Position numbers and translations under genes: made by a program
Part shown: positions 24,551 to 33,251 of the stretch, in pieces
Numbering within the stretch: position 1 is the first letter of the stretch
How the letters are laid out: each line of letters starts with the position of its first letter
From: JAJXZJ01 sp050012855
Lineage (GTDB): Bacteria > Verrucomicrobiota > Verrucomicrobiia > Limisphaerales > J093
Assembly (NCBI GenBank): GCA_050012855.1
Contig: JBEKGJ010000007.1
Location: 45,955-109,954 of the forward strand
Length of the DNA stretch: 64,000 nt
Direction of reading: 5' to 3'
The notes under the pieces: generated by a model
What the model saw: the letters and a program-made list of their open reading frames with translations, nothing else
What the model was told of the DNA's origin: nothing
The model's database searches: none

Positions 24551-27448
24551 CTATGCTGTTTTTTCACACCAAATGATCTCATTCTCCGTGATGCTGTGCC
24601 TTGCGTGACGCCGGTTCTCGGTAGTTACGGTAATGGGAATCCGATCACGAATGTTCCACCCAAGTTCTGCCGCAGTTTCGGTCAAAACATCCGCGCTCTT
24701 TATTATTACTTCCTGATCACCGGCGGTCGTGACGTTGTCGCCGATGACAAAAAAAGCTGACGCGCCGAGCTTGAGACACATGTCGAGATTTCGGAAGACC
24801 TTCGTCATGTCGGCGAAATAACGCAAGAGAAGCGCAGCCATGTTCTTCCTGCGGAAACCAACATCGGCGCTTTTATTGAGGCGATGGATTTTGGTGACGA
24901 TAGCGCGAGCGGTAACGGATGGCACGTCATCGAATAGTGCAGCCTCGATTGTTGCTTCGAGCTTACGTCGGTCGCCATTGCGAATTTCTCTACTTCCTGT
25001 CAAAGACTCTTCAATTTGCGAACGCTCTGAGGACGAAACGCCGCAAAGAAGCAAGATGCTCAACCGGTCCGTGTCGATGTAGGGTAGCGCAGTCGCATAG
25101 GGAGGGCTCGTGATTACAGCGTTCACGCTCTCTTTTGTAATTCCAGCCGAGCTAAAACTGCGCACGTCTCGGCTGTCGTTCTGCCAGATATGTGAATCGC
25201 GGAATTTACACGGAGCTTTGTTTGATCGTGACGCGAATTCGCTTAACCGACCACGCTGTTCGGCAAGGTGCGACAAAAACAATTCAAAGACTGGCGCATC
25301 TTCAATCGGTTTGTCACGGCGTCGAATCCGAAGGTCTTTTGGGTCTTGCTGGGAAATATCTCGCACGATGCTGCTGAGCAGGACTTCGAGAAATTCTTTT
25401 ACTCGCACCTCTGGCGTCTCACGGATTGCACGGAGCAACGCTGCGAGCTTGCGAAGCACCATTGTTGGAAACCAAGCCTCAAGTTCTTTCATTGAGGTTT
25501 GTGGGAAAACATCCAATTCAGACGATGGCTTTAATGCTGCAACTCGTTGTTGAAAAAGCGCCAGAAGCCGGTCTCGTAAATAGGGGTCAACCAATACAAC
25601 CTCGGTTTTCGCCTTGGCAATCTTGATGGCCAACGGATTCATGTCGAAACCGACACCCTCAAATCCGTTGAGATACGCTTCAAGCGGGACAGTCCCACTT
25701 CCACAGAACGGGTCGAGAACTCGTTGGCCAATCGAAAGCCCCGCGAGATTAAAGAGGCTGCGGGCCAGTTGGGGGTAAAATTTGCCCTTGTAGGCATGTA
25801 TGCCATGCGTGACATATTTCGGGTCTTTTCTCGCAGAAGTTTTCAGGGCATCGCCGTTTTCAAGAATCGCCTGCCAAGTTGGTTCTTCATGGATGGAAGT
25901 TGCAGCAAAGCTGTGACTAAACGTAAGCTGTCGCAGCTTGTCGATTTGAAGGGGACTGATTCGGGCCGTCAATATGTTGCCAAGCTCTTCTTGGGCGCTG
26001 ACGCCGAGCAAGTGACTAATTTCAACTTTCCGAAGTTCCGCCTCATAGGGCCAAAGTTTGTATGGGGGTGGAAAGATCCGAATCTTCACTTGTTCAAGCG
26101 GCTTCCTTAACACCAGTAAACTTTCGGAGCGCAGCCGTCGCGCAGTTGAAATGAACGACCGGCGATGTTTGGGAAGGTCGCGTTCAATTTCTCCGACGAC
26201 CTCAAATCCTACTTCTTGAGCTCGCTCTCCGAGCAGACCAGCCGTGTGGGATAGTTTCCCAGCAAACAGGGAATCTCCAACAACCATTACCGCAAAGCGC
26301 CCTGGACGGAGGCCATGCATCATGTGTCCGAGGCACTGCTGCATTTCGTTCAGGTATTCCTGAATTCCAGATTGCTCTTTCTGGTGTCGAAGGTGCGAGC
26401 CTATCTCCTTTTTCGCCAGCTCACGCGGATCGAATCCGAGCCAGAAGAGTCGGAAACGGTGGTAAAGATGGTAATCGTTGGCGTTGGCGTAGGGCGGCGA
26501 CGTTACGATCAAGTCCACCGATCCCGGTTTGACGACATCGCCTTGCCGCAGGTCCGCAGTCAGGAATTGCGCTTCGCGAAATTGCAGAAACGTGCCGAGG
26601 TAACGAACCTTCTTCAGTGACGATTCCAATGCACCGGCAAACAGCCGGATGATCTTTCCTAGCGGGAATTCTTTCTGACAACGCGCATATCGTGTCTCAC
26701 TGTCTTGAAACGAAGCCTTGAGAATAATCTTCGACAGGCAGACCGACGCAAGGCGTTGGCATTTTTCCGACTGGAAAGTCTTGATTCGCGCTCTCAAATA
26801 AGAAAGCTCGGCAACTGCGTTTGGGTGAAACCATTGATCACAGTTTGGAATGTCAGGGGCAAACTGTGAAAGAGGGGCAAACCTGTTTAATGCTTCCGAG
26901 ACAGAACCTTCACTTGCCGAAATGATGAACAACTGTTCAACAAGACTGGTCAGAAAATCGTCATCCTCTTTTGTGGGGGTGAGCAGCTTCGCCTTGCCAA
27001 TGACTTCGGCAAGAGGATTCAAATCAGAACTGATTGCCTGCCGTCCCAAAAGCACGCTTTCGAGAGCTGTTGTGCCGCTGCCGCCAAATGGATCCCAAAC
27101 CGTTTCTCCCGGAAGAGACAGGCGAGCAATCAGGTTGCGTGGGATTTGAGGGACAAACTTCGAAGGGTAGGGATGAATGTCGTGAGAAAGATAAGTCGTG
27201 TCATCGTCGGTGAAAGCCCAGTCAAGTTGCTGCAACTGGCGCAAAACTTCATCAGCGTCCGCTAACGATTCCAGGTTTTGAGGGTCTTGAGGGGTTTGTA
27301 TCGGCTCAAACGAAAAATCGGCTGTGGCCTCGGCGATGTTGTCCGTGAACCACTCGGTCAAGGTCGCCCCGTTCTCTTTCAGCACAGAGGCGAGCGCCTG
27401 TTTCTGCGACTTGGTGGTTTCTACAAGGATTTGCGTTCCGGTTCGCAT
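24551..27448 (-). CDS. DNA methyltransferase with two tandem catalytic domains
   Basis: 965 residues formed by two homologous halves. Each half starts with a similar block (YLSHDIHPYPSKF / YVTHGIHAYKGKF) and has the S-adenosylmethionine motif, DPFGGSGT at 119-126 and DPFCGSGT at 579-586. Each also has a catalytic TSPPY, at 316-320 and 780-784. TSPPY is typical of N4-cytosine and some N6-adenine methyltransferases. Two domains would methylate the two different strands of an asymmetric site, as needed next to a BfiI-like (type IIS) endonuclease. The gene is convergent with that endonuclease. Its AT-richer composition marks it as acquired. A 10-bp palindrome lies directly before its ATG. Confidence 0.92.
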   Translation of the reverse strand: MRTGTQILVETTKSQKQALASVLKENGATLTEWFTDNIAEATADFSFEPIQTPQDPQNLESLADADEVLRQLQQLDWAFTDDDTTYLSHDIHPYPSKFVPQIPRNLIARLSLPGETVWDPFGGSGTTALESVLLGRQAISSDLNPLAEVIGKAKLLTPTKEDDDFLTSLVEQLFIISASEGSVSEALNRFAPLSQFAPDIPNCDQWFHPNAVAELSYLRARIKTFQSEKCQRLASVCLSKIILKASFQDSETRYARCQKEFPLGKIIRLFAGALESSLKKVRYLGTFLQFREAQFLTADLRQGDVVKPGSVDLIVTSPPYANANDYHLYHRFRLFWLGFDPRELAKKEIGSHLRHQKEQSGIQEYLNEMQQCLGHMMHGLRPGRFAVMVVGDSLFAGKLSHTAGLLGERAQEVGFEVVGEIERDLPKHRRSFISTARRLRSESLLVLRKPLEQVKIRIFPPPYKLWPYEAELRKVEISHLLGVSAQEELGNILTARISPLQIDKLRQLTFSHSFAATSIHEEPTWQAILENGDALKTSARKDPKYVTHGIHAYKGKFYPQLARSLFNLAGLSIGQRVLDPFCGSGTVPLEAYLNGFEGVGFDMNPLAIKIAKAKTEVVLVDPYLRDRLLALFQQRVAALKPSSELDVFPQTSMKELEAWFPTMVLRKLAALLRAIRETPEVRVKEFLEVLLSSIVRDISQQDPKDLRIRRRDKPIEDAPVFELFLSHLAEQRGRLSEFASRSNKAPCKFRDSHIWQNDSRDVRSFSSAGITKESVNAVITSPPYATALPYIDTDRLSILLLCGVSSSERSQIEESLTGSREIRNGDRRKLEATIEAALFDDVPSVTARAIVTKIHRLNKSADVGFRRKNMAALLLRYFADMTKVFRNLDMCLKLGASAFFVIGDNVTTAGDQEVIIKSADVLTETAAELGWNIRDRIPITVTTENRRHARHSITENEIIWCEKTA

Positions 27449-27477
27449 TTCTGGGATGGTAGTCTATCATCCCAGAA
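27449..27477. promoter_or_regulatory. palindrome before the methyltransferase gene
   Basis: A perfect 10-bp inverted repeat TTCTGGGATG-N9-CATCCCAGAA begins one base upstream of the methyltransferase start codon. Its place suggests an operator for autoregulation of the restriction-modification system, by the methyltransferase or an unseen controller. This is inference. Confidence 0.55.
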
Positions 27478-27507
27478 TCTGACAATAGATTTTTTCACCT
27501 TTTTTGC

Positions 27508-27731
27508 ATGGCCATGCCGGACATTTCGATTTTGTCCGACGAATTTCTGGCCGAGGTCCAGCGGCTGCCACGGCGCGACCTTGCCGTGGAATTGTTCCAG
27601 AAGCTGCTGAACAACGAGTTGAAAACTCGGCAGAAGAAATACCTGGTCCAGTCCTGCTCGTTCGCTGAAATGCTGGAAGCCACCATCCGCAAATAGCAAA
27701 ACCGCACCATCGAGGCCGCGCAGGGATTTCG
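27508..27731 (+). pseudogene. remnant of type I restriction subunit HsdR (C-terminal fragment)
   Basis: The frame reads MAMPDISILSDEFLAEVQ, then LAVELFQKLLNNELKTRQKK and FAEMLEATIRK. An in-frame TAG follows, after which the same frame continues QNRTIEAAQ. This is the C-terminal helical region (DUF3387) of type I restriction HsdR proteins, in which the helix normally runs on as ..RKYQNR.IEAA. The stop therefore replaces a tyrosine codon, and everything before and after is missing. The fragment ends where the 107-bp inverted repeat begins. It is a dead relic of a second restriction system in the island. Confidence 0.75.
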
Positions 27732-27835
27732 ACAGCTCGCCCCGGCCCAGTGACTCGCTCGCGCCCGCTCGCTCGGCCCGCAGCGGGCCTGCGGCTTCGC
27801 CGAATTCCTTTCGCCGCCTCCCAAGCGGCTCAAGT
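27729..27835 (-). repeat. right copy of 107-bp inverted repeat
   Basis: Reverse-complement partner of 23041-23147, near 92% identical. It joins the hsdR relic on its left side. Confidence 0.8.
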
Positions 27836-28291
27836 CCCCGGACGAGGCGGAGAGGGTGTCGGTCCTGGCCTGACCTGCCGCTTCTCCAGCGTGCCGTTGC
27901 CCGGGATGGGCCGGGTCGGCTCAAACCTGTGTAAACGCCTGAGAATCAGCGTCTCGCGTTCAAGCACCGGGGGCTGATTGGCGTGCGGCAGGCCCGGAAC
28001 GGCGCGTTTTGACCGCTGACGGCCGCGCGGAGGACGCTTTCCGGAACGCGGATCGTTCTGATCCGGTCGCGGACGGTGCTTTCGCTTTCGCGGGAGACGC
28101 TTAGGGCGGCGGGGCAACCGCTTTCAGCGGCGCGGAGGGCGCTGACGGGGCGGCGGACGACGGGGACATTTGCGCGGCGCCTGCCGCTCCTCCGGCGGAA
28201 GGCCCTGCGGGTCGTGCGCGTCAGGCCGTCCCATTCGCGGCGGACGATTACGAGGAGGAGATGCTGCGCCTCTGCCGCCGCACTGCCTGGC
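27836..28291. other. GC-rich structured stretch without a supported gene
   Basis: About 450 bp with many short related GC-rich words (for example GGAGGACGCTT, GGGAGACGCTT, GCGCTGACGGGG) and no coding frame of natural composition. The plus frame is open from 28076 into the following gene, but its first 72 residues are arginine-rich and unlikely. It may be a structured leader of the four-helix-bundle gene or decayed sequence. Confidence 0.35.
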
Positions 28292-28936
28292 ATGAAGCAA
28301 GGGCCGGAGAGACTGATTCCCTTGCATCGCGGGTACCGGAAGCTGAAGAGCTTCCAGGTTGCCCAACTGGCCTACGATGTGACGGTGCGTTTCTGCGACC
28401 GCTATATTGACAGGCGGAGCCGGACCCACGACCAGATGGTCCAGGCGGCGCGGTCGGGCGTGCAGAACATCGCCGGGGGCAGTCAGGCGAGTGGAACGTC
28501 CAAGAAGACCGAGCTCAAGCTCACAAACGTGGCCCGGGCCAGCCTGGAGGAACTGCGGCTGGACTATGAGGATTTTCTGCGGCAGCGCGGTCTGGCGCAG
28601 TGGCCCAGCGAAGACGTGCGCCGGGCGGAACTGATAGCAGCGCGGCCCGGCACCGCCGATGATGTGGCGGAGTGGGTGCGGGCCGTGCATGAGGGACTAC
28701 ATGGACGACGTGGACAGGATGGACAAAGCCCGGTAGAACAAAAGTCCACGGTGTCCATTCAGGCCACCACGTCCACCTATGCTGAGATTTCAGCCAACGG
28801 CGCGCTGGCGCTGCTGACGGTGGCGTGCAGCCTGCTGGACCGCCAGATAACTTCTCTCGAAAAGGCCTTCGTGGAAGAGGGCGGTTTCACCGAGCGGCTC
28901 TATCGTGTCCGCAGCCAGAGGAGAAGGCGCGGTTGA
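28292..28936 (+). CDS. four-helix-bundle protein (23S rRNA intervening-sequence/S23 family) with suffix domain
   Basis: 214 residues. The block LKSFQVAQLAYDVTVRFCDR, then SRTHDQMVQAARSGVQNIAG and KKTELKLTNVARASLEELRL, is the S23/IVP four-helix bundle. These proteins form barrel-shaped pentamers; one branch (Avd) helps diversity-generating retroelements and others lie in 23S rRNA insertions. The C-terminus LLDRQITSLEKAFVEEGGFT belongs to the longer suffix form. The ATG at 28292 gives the standard start. No reverse transcriptase or variable repeat is nearby, so the role is unknown. It lies inside the repeat-bounded island. Confidence 0.8.
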   Translation: MKQGPERLIPLHRGYRKLKSFQVAQLAYDVTVRFCDRYIDRRSRTHDQMVQAARSGVQNIAGGSQASGTSKKTELKLTNVARASLEELRLDYEDFLRQRGLAQWPSEDVRRAELIAARPGTADDVAEWVRAVHEGLHGRRGQDGQSPVEQKSTVSIQATTSTYAEISANGALALLTVACSLLDRQITSLEKAFVEEGGFTERLYRVRSQRRRRG

Positions 28937-28977
28937 ACTTGCCGTGCCTGCCGCCGCCGGAGTGCCGGGGGCGGTCC

Positions 28978-29070
28978 CGGCGAATTCGGAGGTTGAATTC
29001 CCCGCCCCCGGCCGCAACATGCGGCTGACACTGCTTTATGAAAAACCGCACCACCCTGCTGCTGGCCGCG
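28978..29070 (+). repeat. right copy of 93-bp direct repeat bounding the accessory island
   Basis: Partner of 22788-22880. The copy includes the true 5' end of the GH172 gene (ATG at 29038), so the island appears to have split off or duplicated this gene's start. Confidence 0.8.
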
Positions 29071-30582
29071 CTCGTCGCCGGCGCCACCTCCCTGCTCGCC
29101 CAATCGTCCCCCGGTTTCCCCACCGGCAACCCGCTCGCCGGTCTGGAGAAACTCAAGAACTTCGAGACCCGCCGGGCCTCGTCGTCCGACCCGAACTGGA
29201 AGAATGGCAACAACGACGCCCGGCCGATCGCGCCCGGAGGCACGTTGACCCTCGGCGAATTCGACGGTCCGGGCGTCATCACCCACTTCTGGTGCACCAT
29301 CGCCCACGACGCCCCCTACTACTCGCGGCTGATGACGCTCCGGATCTACTGGGACGGCGAGGAACATCCCAGCGTCGAATGCCCCATCGGCGATTTCTTC
29401 GGGATCGGCCACGGCGTGGACCAGTCGTTCACGTCGCTGCCGATCCGGGTCACGTCGAACGGACGCGCCCGGAATTGTTACTGGCCGATGCCGTTCCGGA
29501 AGTCGGCGCGCATCACCGTCACGAATGAGAGCGAGCAGCGCTGTCATGCCTTTTACTACTACCTGGACTGGCAAAAGCACGATTCGCTGCCGGACGACAC
29601 CGCCTATTTTCACGCGATGTACCGCCAGGAATATCCGTGCGTGATGGGGCAGAACTATCTGCTGGCGGACCTCGTCGGCCGCGGCCACTACATCGGCACC
29701 ATCCAGAGCGTGTATCACGTGTCGCCCGGCTGGTACGGCGAAGGCGACGATTTCTTCTTCATTGACGGCGCGGCCGAACCGCAACTGCGCGGCACGGGCA
29801 CGGAGGATTATTTCTGCAACGGCTGGGGCTTCGAGCAGCAGGCCGGTCCCTTTTACGGCACGCCACTGTGGGAGGGTTTCGACACGGGCGACCGCGGCAC
29901 GGCCTACCGTTTCCACATCCCCGACCCGGTGACGTTCACCAAATCCCTGCGGGTCGAGATCGAACACAAGGGCTCGGAGACGTTCCCGGACGGGAAGTTC
30001 GACGGCTTCATCGAGCGCGACGATCTGATGTCGAGCGTGGCGTTGTGGTATCAGACCGAGCCGCACAAGGTCTGGCTGGCGTTGCCGCCCGGCGCGGAGC
30101 GGCTGCCGTTCCGGGAACAATCGCTGGTCGTGGGCTGGAAATCGGTCAAGGAAGCGAAACACTCCGCGGCGCCGCTCGAGGTGCAGGAAGTCGGCGGCCT
30201 GACCGACAACAAGCAGCTCTGGTTCAAGCCCACCGACACGAACGCGTGGGTGGAGGTGCCGTTCAGCACGGAAAAAGAGGCCACCGCGCAGTTGTGGGTG
30301 AAACTGCTGCATTCCTGGGACTACGGGACGTATCGGGTGCGGCTCGATGGCAAGGAACTGGCCACTCTCGACCTGCTCAACGCGGACGCGGTTCCGGAAG
30401 CGCACAAGCTGGGCTTCGTCACACTTGCGGCCGGGCCGCACACGCTGCGGTTCGAGTGCGTGGGCAAGGCCGAGAAATCCAAGGGCTACTTTTTCGGATT
30501 CGATACCCTGACGGCGCGGATCCCGGTCTATTCCCGGCCCGCGAGCAAGGATCTGCGCGAACTGCAGGTGGCGCCGAAGTGA
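29038..30582 (+). CDS. GH172-family (DUF2961) secreted glycosidase
   Basis: 514 residues with a cleavable signal peptide (LLLAALVAGATSLLAQ). The DUF2961/GH172 core is clear: GVITHFWCTIAHD, YWDGEEHPSVECPIGDFFG, CYWPMPFRKSARITVTNE, GRGHYIGTIQSV and RGTGTEDYFCNGWGF. Acidic residues in the last two segments (D in GDFFG, E in GTEDYF) match the region that holds the catalytic carboxylates. Characterised members act on fructose- or arabinofuranose-containing glycans. A C-terminal beta-sandwich (about 390-500) probably binds carbohydrate. It is first in a plus-strand series of secreted carbohydrate-active genes. Confidence 0.88.
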   Translation: MKNRTTLLLAALVAGATSLLAQSSPGFPTGNPLAGLEKLKNFETRRASSSDPNWKNGNNDARPIAPGGTLTLGEFDGPGVITHFWCTIAHDAPYYSRLMTLRIYWDGEEHPSVECPIGDFFGIGHGVDQSFTSLPIRVTSNGRARNCYWPMPFRKSARITVTNESEQRCHAFYYYLDWQKHDSLPDDTAYFHAMYRQEYPCVMGQNYLLADLVGRGHYIGTIQSVYHVSPGWYGEGDDFFFIDGAAEPQLRGTGTEDYFCNGWGFEQQAGPFYGTPLWEGFDTGDRGTAYRFHIPDPVTFTKSLRVEIEHKGSETFPDGKFDGFIERDDLMSSVALWYQTEPHKVWLALPPGAERLPFREQSLVVGWKSVKEAKHSAAPLEVQEVGGLTDNKQLWFKPTDTNAWVEVPFSTEKEATAQLWVKLLHSWDYGTYRVRLDGKELATLDLLNADAVPEAHKLGFVTLAAGPHTLRFECVGKAEKSKGYFFGFDTLTARIPVYSRPASKDLRELQVAPK

Positions 30583-30612
30583 CCGGGCCGCCCGGCGAAC
30601 CAAGGACCTGAT

Positions 30613-33237
30613 ATGCGGAACGGCGTCTGGTTTCTAGCCGCGTGTCTGGCCGGCACGACAGCGTGGTCGGCACCCGTGCTGCGTGTGGCGCGCGAGACAG
30701 CGCCGGGCACGGTGTTGCTGCGCAACGGCGGTTTCGAGGAATTGCGCGAGGCGCGGCCCGCCGGCTGGCAGCCGTTCGGTGCCGGCTTCCGATCCGCGCC
30801 TGGCGCGGGCCGCAACGGCTCCACGGCGATTTTCTGTCAGAACGAGACTGACCGGACGGCCAGCGGCGCGAGCCAGACCGTGGTGCTCGCGCGCACGAAC
30901 ACCGCCCCGCTGGTCGTGCGCGGCTGGAGCCGGGCCGAAGGGGTGACCGGCGGCACGGACGGCGACTACTCGCTCTACGTGGACCTCGTGTACACCGATG
31001 ACACGCCGTTGTGGGGGCAGACCGCCAGTTTCCGCTGCGGCACCCACGACTGGGAATACCACGAGTTCGTGATCCTGCCGGAAAAGCCGGTCAAATCGCT
31101 GACCCTCAACTGCCTTCTCCGCGGCCACTCAGGCAAGGTGTGGTTCGACGACGTGTCGGTGGAGGAACTGCGCGCGGCGGAAGGCGCGACGCTCTTTCAG
31201 GGCGTGGCCGTCCAGCCCGCGCCCAATTCCAATTCTCCATCGCGCAAACCCGACGAGCGCCGCGCAACGCAGGACGGCTTGATGCTCGGCTTGCGCGACG
31301 ACGCCGTGGTTTCGCTACGCCTCGACGGCCGCGAACTCGCGTCGCCTTCGTTGCCCGGCGGTTTCCTCGTCCGCGACGTGGCGACGAACTCCGACTTTTG
31401 CGCCTTTGAAAACGGCGCGTGCCCGGAGCTGGGCCTCAAGCTGAACGCGCAGGTCCAGGCCGCGGCGGACCATCTCACCGTCACCGGCCGGGTCACCGAC
31501 ACGGCGGGCCGGGATCGCGCGGTGACGCTGGTGTTTGCGTTGCCGCTCGACGCCACCGGCTGGCGTTGGGGCGACGACATCCGGCGCAGCCGCGTGATCC
31601 ACGGTCAGGGCGAGTTCGCGAACGTCATCAGTGTGCGCTCGGGTGCGACCGGCACGATGTCGCTCTATCCCGTCGGCGCCGTGTGGAACGAGCGCGCCGG
31701 CCTGGCGCTGGCGCTGGACATGGCGGAGCCGGCGCAGTTCCGCGTCGGTTATCACGCCAGCACGCGCCAATTGTTCATGGCGTACGATTTCGGGCTGGTG
31801 AAGGAGGCCGAGCGCTTTCCGGGCGGCGCGGATTTCCGGTTTGTGATCTACCGCTTCGAGCCGCGCTGGGGTTTTCGCGCCGCGTTCCAGAAGCTGCGGA
31901 CGATCTTCCCGGACTACTTTGCGGTGCGCTCGCGGGACCAGGGCCTGTGGATGCCGTTCACCGACGTGAGCACGGTCCACGGCTGGGAGGACTTCGGCTT
32001 TCGCTACCACGAGGGCAACAACAACGTGCCGTGGGACGACGCGCACGGCGTGCTCAGCTTCCGCTACACCGAGCCGATGACTTGGTGGATGGCGATGAAA
32101 CCGGAGCTGCCGCGGACGCCCGCGGCGGCGTTCCGCGTGCGCGAGGAACTGGCCGCCGGCGCGAATGCGGAGCAGCGCCGCTTTGCCGCGGCCTCGCGCG
32201 TCGCCGCCATGTCCGACGAAGCCGGCGAACCGGGCCTGATCTTCCGCAACGAACCGTGGTGCAACGGCGCCGTGTGGAGCCTCAATCCGAATCCGCATCT
32301 GCCGGGCTCACCGAACGCGGCAACGCTGCACTGGAACGACGCGACCAAGCAGCAGCTCTACGGCCCGGCGGCCACGGGCCACCTGGACGGCGAATATCTG
32401 GATTCGCTCGAAGGCTACGTCACCGCGGAGCTGAATTTCCGCCGCGAGCATTTCCGGTTTACCACGGTGCCGCTCACGTTTTCCGCCGACACCCACCAGC
32501 CGACGCTGCTGAAGGGGCTGGCGGTGTTCGAGTTCACCAAGTGGTTCTGCGACGACGTGCACCGTCTGGGGAAGCTGACCTTCGCCAACGGCGTGCCTTA
32601 TCGCTTCTCCTTCCTGTGTCCGTGGCTCGACGTGATGGGCACCGAGACGGATTGGCTGCGCGACGGCCGTTACGCGCCGGTGCCGGTGTCGCAGACAGAT
32701 CTCTGGCGCACGATGGCGGGCGGGAAACCGTATCTGCTGCTGATGAACACGGACTACGACGTGTTCGGGCCACCGATGGTGGAGAAGTATTTTCAGCGCG
32801 CGCTGTTTTACGGCATGTGGCCGGGTTTCTTCAGCCACAACGCGTCGGAGAACCCGTATTGGCAGAACCCAAAATGGTACGAGCGCGACCGGCCGCGGTT
32901 CAAAGAGTACCTGCCGCTTATCAAACGCGTCGCGGAGGCCGGGTGGCAGCCGGTCACCCAAGCGGCGAGCGACAACGGCGCGATCCTCGTGGAGCGCTTC
33001 GGTCCGGACACTGCGGGCACGCTTTATTTCACCGTGTTCAACGACACCGCGCAGGAGCAAAGCGGGACGGTGCAGTGCGATTTCAAAGCCCTGCACCTGC
33101 CCCGCAGCGTCGCGGCCCAAGAGCTGATCACGGGAACGCCGGTGGCCTCGGTGGGTGGCGGCTGGCCGGTCCGGTTGGCACCACAGGACGCGAGGCTGTT
33201 TTGTGTCACGGCCCCCGGCGCCCACCCTGCGAAGTGA
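30613..33237 (+). CDS. large secreted protein, probable unclassified glycoside hydrolase
   Basis: 874 residues with a signal peptide (WFLAACLAGTTAWSA). Residues 35-190 look like a CBM4/9-type jelly roll (NGGFEELREARPAGW to GKVWFDDVSVEEL). A beta-sandwich follows (about 220-420). A probable TIM-barrel part contains GHLDGEYLDSLEGY (about 590), VPLTFSADTHQPTLLKG, VHRLGKLTFANGVPY and YLLLMNTDYDVFG. This order (sandwich then barrel, with an early acidic D-E pair) is seen in several retaining glycosidase clans, but I cannot place it in a known family. The gene follows GH172 by 30 bp and is probably in the same operon. Confidence 0.65.
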   Translation: MRNGVWFLAACLAGTTAWSAPVLRVARETAPGTVLLRNGGFEELREARPAGWQPFGAGFRSAPGAGRNGSTAIFCQNETDRTASGASQTVVLARTNTAPLVVRGWSRAEGVTGGTDGDYSLYVDLVYTDDTPLWGQTASFRCGTHDWEYHEFVILPEKPVKSLTLNCLLRGHSGKVWFDDVSVEELRAAEGATLFQGVAVQPAPNSNSPSRKPDERRATQDGLMLGLRDDAVVSLRLDGRELASPSLPGGFLVRDVATNSDFCAFENGACPELGLKLNAQVQAAADHLTVTGRVTDTAGRDRAVTLVFALPLDATGWRWGDDIRRSRVIHGQGEFANVISVRSGATGTMSLYPVGAVWNERAGLALALDMAEPAQFRVGYHASTRQLFMAYDFGLVKEAERFPGGADFRFVIYRFEPRWGFRAAFQKLRTIFPDYFAVRSRDQGLWMPFTDVSTVHGWEDFGFRYHEGNNNVPWDDAHGVLSFRYTEPMTWWMAMKPELPRTPAAAFRVREELAAGANAEQRRFAAASRVAAMSDEAGEPGLIFRNEPWCNGAVWSLNPNPHLPGSPNAATLHWNDATKQQLYGPAATGHLDGEYLDSLEGYVTAELNFRREHFRFTTVPLTFSADTHQPTLLKGLAVFEFTKWFCDDVHRLGKLTFANGVPYRFSFLCPWLDVMGTETDWLRDGRYAPVPVSQTDLWRTMAGGKPYLLLMNTDYDVFGPPMVEKYFQRALFYGMWPGFFSHNASENPYWQNPKWYERDRPRFKEYLPLIKRVAEAGWQPVTQAASDNGAILVERFGPDTAGTLYFTVFNDTAQEQSGTVQCDFKALHLPRSVAAQELITGTPVASVGGGWPVRLAPQDARLFCVTAPGAHPAK

Positions 33238-33251
33238 AGCGGCCTCCGGTG

